Shown: positions 11,580 through 23,873, numbered from the stretch's first letter. The stretch is DNA of 64,000 nt from Lota lota (GCA_026745465.1 JACYXH010000312.1:2833542-2897541), one strand, 5' to 3'. Numbers and translations: made by a program. The notes: generated by a model from the sequence alone, not told the origin.

Positions 11580-12743
11580 CCATGACCAAGTCTTTTTAAT
11601 ACAAATACAAGGGCTCTATTTCCTCAATATGACCTCATCTTTATGCTGTCCAGAGGAAGATGAATACAACATTCCTCTTCAGTCTCAAGAAAATGCAAAC
11701 ACTTGATAAAGTAAAGCTGATATTATGCTTTTGGTTATGTTTGCTATCTACATTATTGGATATTGTTTGTTGTAATTGTTTATTCTCTATTAAGATTGAG
11801 TGAAGAAAAATGTACAAAGGCCTCTGTCTCTCTGTGTGTATCAGGTTTTAACCTTGAACTGGCTAAGGGCCCATGTCCCATTGGGTTTTATTCTGGCAGA
11901 AGATGGCAGTGCACTCGGGAGCGCTGGACAGAAATGCTTTGTTACGGCCGTGGTCTTACCCAGCAGATGCTTCGCTCTGTCTCCCCTCTTGGCGTTTTCA
12001 TGTCTGTGCAAGTGGCGAGGCTTGCCATTAATTTCCCACGGCTATTCACCTGTTCCAGGTTTACCAAAGTGGAATATATAGAGTGTGGTGGCATGTAAAG
12101 AGAAGTTTAATTCAGCAACAATCTTTCTAAACTAATATTAGCATTTGTCATGGAGACTAAAATAACACAATGAATACAATAATTGAACAATTGCATTATA
12201 ATGTTGTGAATCTTTTGATAAAAGTCCCAAAGAACCCCTTGCTGTTATTTGCCTAGAAACTCAAACATCTTGACATTCTGCAAGGGCCCAAATAAGTTAA
12301 TCAGTGGACATTAAAAATCCAAGGTTAAACTGGCATATACAAACAATAGTACTAAATGTAAGTCATTTAGCAAATAAAATAAATGTTCATGCAGTTGTTT
12401 GTGTCATCACCTGCTCCATCAGATAAGGATATGAACATGTAGACTCCCTCTACTTTTAAGGAGCTGCTTGTGTGGCCCGCTAAAGCAATATGATGAGCAA
12501 CAATGGAAAGCCTAGGCAAGACTCCAACCCTTGAGGAGCAACCATTGATGGTGAACATTCATTTCAGTGTGATTTTACAGAGCGGTCGTTTTCTATTGGT
12601 TGCACAACCTTAGCTCATTGAGTGTGAGGTGCAAACTCTGAGGCCAAGAGCACAGTGTCTGCTGATACGTGATCACATGACATGTTTTTACGGACTGCAG
12701 CAAGTGTTAAGACCACCAGTGGTTTGTGTTTTTCAGCTACAGG
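11580..12743 (+). other. 3' flank of gene B
   Basis: Matches the flank of gene A up to about 11880 and again from about 12060, including the minus-strand open stretch at 12367-12558. A piece at about 11880-12060 is not shared. No gene supported. Confidence 0.45.
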
Positions 12744-12788
12744 ATGCCATTGTGGTTTTCCTGTGTACTTCTCGTCAGTTTACTGTAA
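12744..12788 (+). pseudogene. Orphan leader-like exon (copy 2)
   Basis: MPLWFSCVLLVSLL then an in-frame TAA. Same upstream block (GTGTTTTTCAGCTACAGG). The stop suggests this copy is dead unless spliced within the leader. Confidence 0.5.
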
Positions 12789-12829
12789 TCATGTTCACTC
12801 CATTTCCCATTTGTTGAGAGGTGCACAGC

Positions 12830-13440
12830 GTGTGGTGGTGTTTAAGTTCAAGGAGCGATTGGATCGAAATGATCCAGACAGAGAACATGGACACAGAGTG
12901 CAAATAACAAAGGGGTTTACTGAGGGCAACAAAGAATATATAATGGCAGGCCAGGCAACGACAAGGAGGACGGGCCAATAGGATGTTAGTCGGAAAGGGT
13001 TCGGCGACAGGTGGGTAATGGGAAGGCCACAGGCAGGAGTCAGACAGGCGAGGGTTCATTTTATTATTTAAATCAACCTTGGTAATGAAGTTATATTTTA
13101 CAACAGGTTGTCTACGTTTATACTGCCTGCACGAAACAACACAGTTAGATTGAACTGGGCAAAGTATATAAGATGCGCTTTAGGTAGTCCATCATCAGAA
13201 CATTGTAGATTCACCACGGCAGACCCACGTCCATAACATCCGCCGAAGCATAATGATGTAGATTCTCTTAGTCCCACGGTTTTCTTTTTTAATGTCCTTC
13301 ACATCTTTCCTTGACATCATGACATTTTCCGTCAAGGTCAAGGAAAAGTGGATAGGAAAGGACAAAGGATCGAATTCATTTTTCCTTGAATAGAAAATAA
13401 TAAAGAAATGAACGATTATACAAGCCCCGCACAGCATCTG
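12830..13440. repeat. Unidentified interspersed insertion, also present inverted at about 35.0-35.5 kb
   Basis: GTGTTTAAGTTCAAGGAGCG through the purine-rich GGTCAAGGAAAAGTGG region recurs as a reverse complement at about 35020-35510. It has no clear coding content. It may be derived from an LTR, but its ends were not resolved. Confidence 0.4.
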
Positions 13441-13917
13441 GCCCTGGTTGTTTCTGTAAGGCTGTTGTATCGCTGCATCTTACCACTAGAGGTCAGGATG
13501 TTTGCTGGATAGACTGATCTACCCAGCATACATCTAGGTTGACAGTCCCACTTGTGATGTCACTTCACCACAGGGCAGGGCAAGTTTTGAAACAACTTGA
13601 AATGGCAGACACACCTGGTGGTAAAACAGGGTTAATTTAACTTTTTTATTTTTATTTGTCACAGCAAACAACAAATTACATGATTTTCTGAGTTAAAAAA
13701 TACTGGTCAATCGATGTATATATTTATCTATTATCTTTCATTAGATGCTAATTGGTTAAGAATGGCTTTATGGCCAACAGAGAAGAAAAGAGGCAGAAAA
13801 CCAGAAGCTTGGTCTGGGATGGTTGTCTGTATCTTCTTATGCTTTGAAGTTGTGATAAGATAGACTATCAGACAGGAAGGACAGAGTGTGTTGTTTGTTG
13901 TTGCCTGCTTCTACCGG
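13441..13917. other. Intergenic part of the receptor unit
   Basis: Contains an imperfect copy (about 13498-13533) of the hairpin at 22678-22713, then the lead-in to the module. No gene. Confidence 0.45.
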
Positions 13918-14018
13918 CGTTTACCCAGAAACCCCACAATGAAACTCTACCACCAATGACAGCCAGCGGAATCAGTTGTGGTTCCTGCACACAGTCCAAC
14001 CAGCAGTGCTACTTATAG
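13918..14018 (+). other. Conserved exon-like module (copy 3)
   Basis: Frame AFTQKPHNETLPPMTASG with a CGSC motif and terminal TAG (14016-14018). The acceptor-like AG is mutated (CTACCGG instead of CTACAGG). Confidence 0.45.
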
Positions 14019-14060
14019 ACAGAGGCTGAGTCAATCACACCATCCAAACATTCTCACACA

Positions 14061-14062
<2 letters not shown>

Positions 14063-14155
<93 letters not shown>
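14063..14155 (+). repeat. (CA)n microsatellite
   Basis: Long CA tract downstream of module copy 3. Confidence 0.95.
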
Positions 14156-14156
<1 letters not shown>

Positions 14157-14779
14157 ACAACCACACACATTCATACACACATAACAGCATGAACAAGAAC
14201 AGACAAAATGTAAAGTCCATGCATACACTTTATTGAACAGGATGGGAGAGCTGAGAAAGAGATACATTTATTCCTGAAAAAGCCTTCTTTTCAATAATGA
14301 CACTAAGGATCTAGGGTTTACTGCAATGGGTCAGCCAATAGTTGGTGAGCCAGGACAATATTTATTCCAGTTTCACAACTTGCCATACTGCCATAGGGTA
14401 GGGGTTTGATTCCCTCTGGGGAATCATGCTAAGAACGTATGCAAACACGACAGTTTGAAAAAATGATTAAATTGAATAATACTGTGTAAATGCTAACTTC
14501 TTTAACGTATATTTCTGTATTATTGGTGGCTTGGTAAGACCTGATGCTAGAAAAACAAGTAAAGAATGTACCAAACAAACATATTTACTTACACTAACAC
14601 TTTAAAAAATAGCATTTATTAAAGTAGAAGTTATTCTGAAAACGTTTTCTCTATCTGGTTTGTTGCTATTACTGCGATTTTGACGTTTGGAATCGATGAA
14701 ATCAATGAAAATGAAAATGTGATCTAATGTAATCTAGAAACGGAATATAACTGTTTTTATGTTCTGACAACCAAACCTC
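14156..14779. other. 5' flank of gene C
   Basis: Non-coding flank matching that of gene B and, in reverse, the DNA upstream of pseudogene H (about 31000-31290). Confidence 0.5.
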
Positions 14780-14915
14780 ACCTGGTACACAGAGAGAAAA
14801 AACCTCAACATTTTCCACAAGGCCAGCCAATCACAAGTTGTTTATCATCTCTCTGACTGTCGGTCAAATGTGCGTCAGAAAAGTGTCAAATGTCTTTACT
14901 CGTCAACGGATCATC
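14780..14915 (+). promoter_or_regulatory. Proximal promoter block of gene C
   Basis: CCAAT at 14827-14831, 89 bp before the ATG, with the flanking ATTTTCCACA motif. Confidence 0.5.
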
Positions 14916-16943
14916 ATGCGCTGGATGTATGTCTTTCTACCCATCGCCTGGGGTAAAATATTAATGTTTTTATTGCTAATTCAATAATACATGAGTTTTA
15001 TAAGTTGTACAATAGGCCTATCGTCTTGTTCAACGACAACTTTTAATGATTGATTAGTAAATAGTGTTTTAATATCACATCGATACAGTCTTCATATATA
15101 GCTCCATGTTGCTGCATATTTCTTCTTCTTTCTTCTGACTCATATTTTATATTTTTAATTCAAGGTGCTGTTGTGTCTTTTTACACAGTAGTGGAGCTAA
15201 CTGTGAGACCAGGAGATAATGTTACTCTATACTGTGACTGTCAACCCTCATCTGGTGAAAGTATTGTTTGGTACAGGAACTGTTCTCATGAAAATCAGAC
15301 CACATGTATTCTGAGATGGAATGAGAAGAAAGATTCATTCCATCTAAATGTGATGCAGAACAACTCTTCAAAATCATACACTTTACTGATTACAAACATC
15401 ACTGATTCTCACCTTGGTCTCTACTACTGTGGAACTGAAAAAACGGCTGTGATAGATGGAGACAAGATTGTTCAAACGTATATCCACAGATATGGAAATG
15501 TGATCACAAGGATTTCATTCGGTAAGTTGACTTTGTGTAGATGTGTGTAGCAATGTGAAAATGCTCCATGAATGCTTTTTACTATTGAAATCAATTCTAT
15601 GTAGGGACAATATATATCTGTGCTATAATTACTTTAATACACATTCTTAAAAATAATTGGGGGAAAGAAATAGCATTTTATTATATCAAGAAAATCAAGT
15701 CAAAATGTTCTCAAGATGGGTCGATATGCTCATCCTAGATATTTGTGCCACTAACTAGAAAAACAATTTATCCTTTCCATTACAATCCTATAAATATCCT
15801 GCCCTTTTATCTGCAGATATAAGTGCAGGATATTGGTACGTATTGTTGTAACTCATTATCAGATGCTGTTCGTTGTAGAGGCTAGAAAGCCTATAGATTC
15901 CTTCAATATGTATTATTGATTAATTGATTTATGCTTCTATAACAGTAGAAATTTATATTTAGTTATTTATGACGACAGGCAGCAATAGTATTTATTACAT
16001 TGTGAAAGGGTAAAAATTAGCGTCCAGTTTTTTTAATTTAATTATATATATATATACAATTCTTTTTTAGATTAGATTAGACTACACTTTATTAATCCCT
16101 GTGAGGGGAAATGATTGTGTTACAGCACAGCAGCAGTCAAAGAAGATATACAAGATATATTACAATACAAAGTCATGCTAAACTAATACTAACGAAATGC
16201 TAAAATAAATGCTAAAGTAAATGCTAAAGTAATGACAAACAGAAAAAACAGGGCAAACAGGTCAAACAGTATAAACAGTATAAATTATAAAGTGGCCCAG
16301 AGACAGTACAATTCACAGTATTTAAAGTGTGTAAATGCAATGTAAAAAAGAAAGTGACCCAGAGATAAAATATCAAGTATATATAAATAAACTCTAGAGT
16401 GCTAGTGTCCATACATTTTATATAAATTAATAATAAAATACATTTAATATAAAAAAAAACTTCTTTCAGTTATGCCCATAAATGCAGGTGTTGGAGACTC
16501 TGCTGCTCCAGCCTGTGGACAGTGCTGGATGCTGCTGGTCACCCTGTGCCCATCCTCTGCTCTCCTCTCTTTGTTCCTCTACTTCCTCTGCAGTCACATG
16601 GGTACAACATTATGTGCTTTTATTCACTGGAAGTCTTTCTGCAGATCATTTGATTGCGTTGTATCTTGTAATTCTAACTCAGTTTCTGTTTCAGTTCGTG
16701 CTGGAAAAGACTCTGGCGTTTCTCAGGACACCAGAACTTTAACACCACAACATGAGGTATCTGATAGAACCCCTCTTACATGAAATTATATTAACACCCT
16801 GTTTTAAACGTGCTCACTGGTTGAATGTGTCTGTCTCTGAAACACAGGATGAAAACTACAGCCGTGTGTTTTATGCTGCGTTGAAAACTCCACATCACAA
16901 AGGATTGTACAGCTTTTCCGCCCTCAGCACGAGTGGGGTTTGA
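14916..16943 (+). CDS. Receptor gene C: single Ig-V, type II tail with one ITIM
   Basis: Exons: 14916-14952, 15165-15521, 16470-16601, 16695-16756, 16848-16943; 684 nt, 227 aa. Leader MRWMYVFLPIAWG. Short Ig exon with CDC, VWYRNC and DSHLGLYYC. The acceptor used in gene A (TATAG) is changed to CATAA, but an AG at 16468-16469 after TTCTTTC lies 12 nt upstream of that site and keeps the frame, adding VMPI before the stalk. The transmembrane exon shares CGQCWMLLV and LCPSSALL with type I genes but then diverges to FLYFLCSHM. The tail contains VFYAAL, an ITIM match, and ends in STSGV. No disabling change found. Likely an inhibitory receptor like A, but with a different tail. Confidence 0.78.
16070..16400 (-). 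repeat. Interspersed fish repeat in intron 2 of gene C
   Basis: ACTTTATTAATCCCTGTGAGGGGAAATG followed by a CAGCAGCAGTC run resembles the 3' ends of common fish retroposons. It contains short repeats of GCTAAARTAAAT. It is absent from intron 2 of A and B. The exact family was not identified. Confidence 0.5.
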
Positions 16944-17590
16944 GAGGCGTACTGGTTAGGGTTCCTCCCACCACAACACACACAGCCCCAAGCAAAAACA
17001 TAAACTCACTCACAGTAACACAAACACACAGTCACACACACAAACACACATGTATTGAAATTCCCTTGTGGTTCTTGTCATTTTGAAACCTTAAAGTCTA
17101 TACAACTTGGATTAATGTACGGTATGTTACACAAACAACATTGAAATATGCATTTGTATTTAATTCCATAGCCATTTTATACCCAAAAGTAAAGTATATT
17201 CTAGTATGGTAAAATATTTTGATAAAATGTATGAATAAATAAATTCCAAAGAGTGTTGCGTGGCAGTTTATTTTAAATAATCCCTTTCATACTTCATTTG
17301 AGTCAGTAAAAAGAAAAAAGGTGTTATCATTTTAGAGGTAAATTACAGAGATACAGACGTACATCATTATATTTCCATATTTTCAGGTATATTTCTCCTA
17401 TTAAATCCAATCAATGTAAGATTAACACTCATAAGAAATCACTATGGGATAGATTATATCTCAATAAACCTAGCAATATTTATGAACATATAACACATAA
17501 AGAAATAAAAACAATACATTAGAAAGAAAACATATGACCTGATTGACAATTTAATAAACTTGCTATGACTGCAACATTAGACCAGTGCTT
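16944..17590 (+). other. 3' flank of gene C
   Basis: Starts with CA-rich DNA and holds AATAAATAAATTCC near 17236, a plausible polyadenylation region. The block recurs after gene E (44098-44620) and gene F (52403-52920), so it travels with the type II tail. Confidence 0.6.
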
Positions 17591-18510
17591 TGCTGTTTTC
17601 AGCTAGAGAGGGTAGAGGGATGGATACAGTGTAGCGTAACCCAGGCCATCTTCATCCTGAAGGACAGTTTGACATCCCTCTGTTGCTTCGGATCTACAAT
17701 GAAGAAAGTCTTTGCATGATTGTGTCATGATGAGCCACATGTCTGAATACAATAGTGTCAGTACAGCTATCGCTTCTTACCGTGGATGGTTCTAGCATGT
17801 ATGTTGAAAACACTACAACTAGGAAGTTAGGGAGGAGAAAACTAGGAACTGGTAGAAGCGGTTCTGGAACCTGATTGCCTTGTGTTATATTTTTGAGTCA
17901 GGTGTTGTCTGATCAACTCTGGGGTCTTTAGCAGCAGGAGAAGTTACAGAGTCAAGATGTGGAACAAAATGAGTGCTCAGTTGTTGTTACTATTATCATC
18001 ATAATAATTCTCTTTTTGTTACAATATGCTAACAATATATCCAATAATATACATATGTAGGCACTGAGAGAAACATTAAACTTGCACTATGTAACTTTGG
18101 AACTACAAGGTTTCTCAAGAATAAAATGTGCCCATCCACGAGTCAATCAATCCAGGGACATTTCACTATAAAACGTTTTTATTCTGTTTCACTCTGGTTC
18201 CCTATTGTGGGAAAATCTGTAACTGTAGATACAAATCAAGCCACTAGAATAACTAGCATAACGTGCATAGACCAGTTTAACTTAAGGAAAGTTAATGTAG
18301 ACTGTTAATTATTAGTGAAAAGAAGAGCTAAACAGAGGATGAGTTTGCTGCAATACCTGTTCTTCTGCAGTGCAGGTAGACGACTGAGGATGAGCGGAGG
18401 GAGAGGAGAAGAGCAGAGGATGGACACAGGATGGACACAGGATGACCAGCAACATCCAGCACTGTCCACAGTCTGGAGCAGCAGGACCAGGGTCCCCAGT
18501 ACCTGGGGAA
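17591..18510 (-). pseudogene. Inverted receptor relic (tail and transmembrane exons, type I)
   Basis: On the minus strand a transmembrane exon lies at about 18507-18357. It matches the CGQC stalk and membrane span, carries an internal repeat of GTCCATCCTGT, and ends ACAG before GTATTG. A tail exon starts at 17656 after TTCAG and reads DEDGLGYATL, then breaks off. In this copy the ITIM reads LGYATL. No leader or Ig exon was found upstream. Relic of an opposite-strand gene. Confidence 0.65.
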
Positions 18511-19304
18511 TGTGTATCATTGTTGTTTTATTTAATATGTTGAATAATTGCAGAATATTACATTTCATTTACGAGTGTTTAACATTGCAAAAACACCAGC
18601 ATGCAAACCAATATTTATGTCAATGCAGTTTTTTTTATAACCTTTGAACCAGGTGAAGGATTTTTTGGTCATCTTGCTATGATTACCTGAAGGTACATAA
18701 TGTCATCTTGACACAGAGTATAAAATGGGGACTTTAGTCCAAATTCACAAAATTGGAGAGAGTTGTCTCTGCCCGCTCCCTCCTCCCCAGACTCGAATCA
18801 GTGTCTGTGTTAAGACACTGAACGAAGACGAGCGCAAGATGAGCCAAACGCAATGCATTTTGAGACAAGGGCAGTTATTATAGTTCAACAATGATAAGCG
18901 ACGACGAGCCCTTCACTGTCAATTGATCAGCTAATGTATATGTTTGCAATTTATTTAGTTCGCAAATGCTACCCCAACATTAACCCTAATTTTAGCACGG
19001 CTCTGGTCAAGGAGCTTTTTTGAAAGAGGTCAAGGCTTTTTAGGTTGGGTAGACTCGAGTACAATCTCTGCTAATCCAGTTATTTTGACAATCTGGCACA
19101 TCCAGAACAGCTACTATTATGTCCTGAGGCTAGATCTGTGGACATATCATCACATCATCTCTTCTCTGGCTCCCAATCTCATTCAGGATATAGTTATGGC
19201 TCTAACCCTGCATGGCAAAGGTCCTCGATTCTTAAGCCTCCCAGGACCTCGAACAACTGCCAACTCCTCAAAGCCCTCCTGCAACCTCTGTCTCTAGCCC
19301 ATTC
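18511..19304. repeat. Interspersed block shared with 46265-46979 and 54557-55270
   Basis: From about 18660 (GTCATCTTGCTATGATTACC) to 19304 this matches the DNA following the two hAT copies further right. No coding sequence recognised. Here it is followed directly by the LTR at 19305, while in the other two places a solo LTR intervenes. Confidence 0.6.
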
Positions 19305-19840
19305 TGTAACGTTTGGAAATGTCAATGTGCTAGGACCCAGGCGCAGAGGGAGAGACAGAGGCGAAAGTCTTTGAAGGGTCTTCATTATCCAGCTGGCCAC
19401 AGGCCAAAATAAGTAACACTAGAACCTTCAAGGTTCATAACCTATTCATTAATGAATAGGTTCGTTAATTAACTGAAGGATAAGTAAGAATCTCAGAAAA
19501 TGCAAAGAGTCCAAGTCTAATTGAAAAACATTCTCCAATTGATAAATGATCACGGAGTTCAGAAGCACGTCAGCAGCAGGTCCGTTTGTAGATAATAAGG
19601 ATCAGCAACTGGTGAGAAGCAGATAGGTTATTATTGTATGGCACGGAAGTGCTGACAGCGATTGAATAATTGATCTTGGAATCCACACGTGAGGTGTGTA
19701 TAGACATGCGCTTGGTAATGTGCAGATTGATGGCTGGAACAAAGGAAATCTGTCTTTTAGCGCCGGCAGACGGAGCTCCATGGCGCTGAGCGCAGGCAGG
19801 GGAACAGCGAGCGGCCGTGGCTTCTCCTGTGATTGTGACA
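19305..19840 (-). mobile_element. 3' LTR of a Ty3/gypsy chromovirus (copy 1)
   Basis: Read on the minus strand it begins TGTCACAATCACAGG and ends CGTTACA (TG...CA). It is preceded on that strand by a purine-rich GAGAGAGAGGACTAC, a likely polypurine tract. Same LTR at 47459-47992 and 56156-56689. Confidence 0.65.
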
Positions 19841-20300
19841 GTAGTCCTCTCTCTCAGAGCAGCTGCTGACACTCCTGGGACCCGGGCTGGATGGAGACGC
19901 TCTGGATCCAGGATGTCCTGTACCGGTATCCAGGATGTCCTGTACCGGTATCCAGGATGTCCCGTACCGGTATCCAGGATGTCCCGTACCGGTATCCAGG
20001 ATGTCCCGTACCGGTATCCAGGATGTCCTGTACCGGTATCCAGGATGTCCTGTACCGGTATCCAGGATGTCCTGTACCGGTATACAGGATGTCCCGTACC
20101 GGTATCCATGACCTCTCCTCTGGGCCATAACCCTCCCAGTCCACCAGGTACTGGAATCAACCCCTCACCCTATGGGAGTTGAGAATCCGGCAGACTGTGT
20201 GGATCGGTTGCCCATCCAGCAGGCGTGGTGGCGGTGGAACCTGGACGGTGGGAGTCAGCAGACTGGTGGCGTGTTTTGGCCGCCCAGCGCGGCTGGGATT
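19841..20300 (-). pseudogene. Ty3/gypsy Pol 3' end with chromodomain, expanded by a minisatellite
   Basis: The minus strand encodes a chromodomain-like end containing [15 protein letters not shown], followed by SERLHPAR-like residues. The WIP..DILD segment is interrupted by a 22-bp tandem repeat. Upstream polymerase domains are missing. Two homologous fragments at 47993-48300 and 56690-56990 carry only two repeat units. Confidence 0.65.
19910..20107 (+). repeat. 22-bp minisatellite, nine units
   Basis: Unit TCCAGGATGTCCYGTACCGG plus TA, repeated about nine times with a C/T variant in the middle. Because 22 is not a multiple of three and the unit lacks stops, several frames stay open across it. 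Confidence 0.9.
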
Positions 20301-21824
20301 TGCATTTCAATTACAAATGGGCATCCTGCTTAAAGGTGTGTCTTTAACTGATGATGCGCATGTCTTGAGTTGATGACACAACACTCACACTTTTATTGCC
20401 CATTTAGTTTTCTATTATAGCCTACCACAAAATCGGATTGATTTGTTGAAGATACATTTAATATATGTGGGTTGTTTCAGATGGACGGTGACACACACAT
20501 CCGCGGTGATGAATTCAGTTTGGCGTTCAATATCACCCTTTGTTTTGCTTCCTAATCTCAATCTGACAAAGAATCAAGCTGTTGAGAACTCTAGCCATAC
20601 TCTTATGCATGGCGATGCGTCTCATACACAAGGACACACAGTTTATTGTATTTGTATAGGTTTATATTCCAACAATTTGAGAGACAACTCCGAACAGCAA
20701 CCAGGGCTGACGTCACCGCAGCCCACTTGGAGGTGGGGCGGGGTCACTTTGGCCCGACCTCGGAGAAGGTCCATCTCGGGCGCGGTACGGCAGAGCGCGG
20801 CGCGGTTAAACTGGTAGTGGAAACGCAAAGCAGTGCGACATGGTATGGTACGGTTCAGTACGGCCAAAAGTACAAATGGGAAAACGCCATGGCAGATACT
20901 GGTCTCAGCTGAGAGCATGAAACACTGGAAACACTGCGCAATGAAGATGGTAGACGAAGCTTGAATAAAACAGGATTCTGTGTGTCAGGGCCTCAATGTG
21001 TGAATGAGAAGTTCCTCCCATGCACACACACACACCCAGGTAAACTCCTCTTCTTTGTGTTCTTGAGAGCCTTTGATAAGACATTTTGGTGTGTAACTTT
21101 CTGAAGACATGTCGGTGTGTATCTTCAAGGACCTGCTGACCCACAATGCTAGGTATGAAACTGTTTTCTTTGCCGGACAACCCAGAAAGAAAAGGTTTTT
21201 ACATTCAAGTCTTATCTTTAGTTTTCAATGATGAACATAGTGGGGACCATAAGGAACCTGTCTTTATGTTCATGAACCCCAAAATCACTTTTGTCTGTTG
21301 AAAACCGGTCTCAAAGAGTTGGGGAACATTTCTGTGAGATTTTTCAGGGTGGTCGTTTTCTGTCGGCTGCACACCCTAGCCTGAGTGAGAGTAACGTGCA
21401 GTTTGACATCGTTTGAGAACGCCCCTCATACCTATTCCTATGAAACCCAATGTGCTTTTTAGTAAACATTTTCTTTTGCCACAGAACTCCTTTCCTGAAA
21501 CTCTTGAATCTCCAAGTTCTCCTGCTAAAAACAGGGTTTACTTACCCCTTAAGATATGTCTTTGTTCTGACACCTATATCTCAATGCAATACATTCCTCT
21601 TGACCTCAGTACAATTGTATCAATTAATCATGGTATTAACACAATCTTTGCCCCAATTTGTCAAAATGATTAAACAACAAAAAATAAAACACCGATTTAT
21701 TTTGCCATTTCAAACTCTGAGCCCAAGAGCACAGTGTATGCTATAATGTGATTTCACCACCCGTTTCTATGGACTGCAGCAAATGTATAAGACCACCTGG
21801 GGTTTGTGTTTTTTCAGCTTCAGG
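20301..21824. other. Mosaic of repeat fragments, no gene supported
   Basis: 20301-20800 matches 48300-48810 (and partly 57000-57185). 20790-20880 has a GC-rich stretch. 20960-21300 matches the block after the DIRS-like fragments (about 28100-28450 and 63600-64000). Short open frames here are not supported. Confidence 0.4.
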
Positions 21825-21888
21825 ATGCTATTGTGGTTTTCCTGTGTAATTAATGTCAGCATTTTTACTTCATTTTCCATTTGTCTGA
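21825..21888 (+). pseudogene. Orphan leader-like exon (copy 3)
   Basis: MLLWFSCVINVSIFTSF after the same TTTTTTCAGCTTCAGG lead-in. Diverged from the other copies after residue 8. Confidence 0.4.
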
Positions 21889-22677
21889 AGTCCACAGAGT
21901 GTAGTGGTGTTGTAATCCGGACCGAAATGCTCGACGCAGAGAACATGGACACTGAGTGTAAATAATTGTTATGTGCCTTGTGTTGCCAGTGGCACTTGTG
22001 TTTGTAGGTTTGTCTGGTTTTCACTCTGCCTTCCCCACAGGTACCTCCCCTCCATTGTTCCTGATTGGAACCAGGAAGTGTAAAAGCCACACTTCTGGAG
22101 GTTTATTTCTCTCTTTGGACTTTGCTGCTATGCGCTACATGGGGTTAGTACACGGGCTGGTAGTCGGACTGGACACAGGGAGGACAACGGTTAGCTTGAG
22201 CGCCAGAACAGTAGATTGCTATCAGCAGAACAATTCAATAAGGCTCGGCTCGTATACTAACTCGTTATTTCTAAATAACGAAAAGAGAAAGATACATTTT
22301 TCGTTAATTCGAAAAAAAAAGAAATGGGGGTTGGTGAGTGTCCTCTCAGTCTGCCTCAATCAAAATGGACGAACAACCTCACCCAAAGGCCAGAGGTGTC
22401 ATTACACTAACCCTCTCTGCGGATGGCCTGAAGCCACAGATCTCTTCTTTTACTGTGATTGGTTCTTTGGGGAAGTAAAGAAAATCATAGACTTCTTAAG
22501 GCACCAGCCTGAAGGCATGCTGCGACTAGATTTTACAATATGCAACTTGGCCTTTTTAGTGCTTGTTTGCACCGACAAAGGGGCGTGGATGTTCTGACGA
22601 TGTTCTGATACTCTTACAAGCCCCACACAGCATATGTGAGGCTGTTGTATCACTGAATCTTTTCACTAGAGGTCAGG
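21889..22677. other. Interspersed repeat DNA
   Basis: A 208-codon open frame (21971-22597) crosses low-complexity and repeat sequence and has no recognisable domain, so I do not call it a gene. About 22320-22400 resembles 29430-29470. Confidence 0.4.
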
Positions 22678-22713
22678 ATGTATGCTGGATAGACTGATCT
22701 ATCCAGCATACAT
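22678..22713. repeat. Perfect 16-bp inverted repeat with 4-nt loop
   Basis: ATGTATGCTGGATAGA, loop CTGA, then its exact reverse complement. Less perfect copies lie at about 13498 and, inverted, at about 34300. Confidence 0.85.
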
Positions 22714-23873
22714 CTAGGTGGACGCAGGGCAGGATCACGTTTTGAAACAACTTGAAATGGCTAATCAGTCACACCTGGTGGTAAAATAGTGGCCCTTTGA
22801 CGAAAAAGAAAAGTACTATCTGTCACAGCAAACTTCAGCCTATTTGATTTTTTCTTTGAAATAATATGAATGATGACACTACTACTACTAGTAGTATTTC
22901 CAATACCAACACTGATGACAATAAGACCTCAAAATTCAATCAAATCCATAATGTAGTCAATGGACACTATTCTGGCACCTGAGAGCATAGCGAGGCGCAC
23001 ATCACCAGAGAGCTAAACACTCTAACTTGACTGAAGTAGCACTAGGTAGCTCCAATGACGAGGCAGCATAAAGTCTGTTGTCAACTTGCACTTGTACGTC
23101 CATTTATGGAAGATACAGCGTGTCCTTATGGTCAAGTTGTTTCTGGTGGTGTGAAACTGTAACTAAATCAATGCAAAAATGACTGAAATAATATAAATAA
23201 ATAAAAAAATATACAATGAAATATGGGCAGAAATACTTTCTATAAACATAGATGAGCTAATGTACTCACAAACAAAGTTTCTCCATGTCTTACACATGCA
23301 GATGGAGCCAGGTGAAAAGAGAGATCTTGGACCTAGCTGGCTTTACAGGAAAATGGTTGCTAACCTCTGAACTGTTGGAAAGATTAACAACAATGTAACT
23401 TTAAACAACCAATGAGAACGCACACATCTAAATTAACAGGAGTAGGCTGCACTCTACTTACTGGCCTACAGGAGGTTCTAGAACAATTAAACATAATGAA
23501 TGCAAGTAACATTACAGACACGACTTTAGCCTTGCTCTGTTCCAACAAACTATGTATGAAAACCACAATGACTTATCTCAGACTCTCATGGTTATCACAA
23601 ATTAGCACAGTCAAAAGTCACGTCTCTGAATATTTAAATGTACTCCTGCTCAGTAAATGTTTATACTAAGGTTCTGATGATTTATCTTTCATCAGAAGCT
23701 GAACGGCTTTATGGCCAACAGAGAAGAAAACAGGCAGAAAACCAAAACCTTGATCTGGGATGGTTGTCTGTCTCTTCCTATTTTATCACAATATGTGATC
23801 ACAATATGTGATAAGATAGACTATAAGACAGAAAGAACAGAGCTGTGTTGTTTGTTGTTGCCTGCTTCTACAG
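22714..23873. other. Intergenic, receptor-unit DNA
   Basis: No gene. Matches parts of 13540-13900, 33900-34260 (inverted) and 48810-49290. Ends with two tandem copies of ATCACAATATGTG (about 23785-23812) and the module lead-in. Confidence 0.45.

Noticed and set aside
19570-20182. Several overlapping open frames of 79 to 196 codons on both strands
   Set aside because: They come from the stop-free 22-bp minisatellite and not from a gene.
21971-22597. 208-codon + strand open frame
   Set aside because: It crosses repeat and low-complexity DNA, has no domain, and is not conserved in the matching repeat copies.
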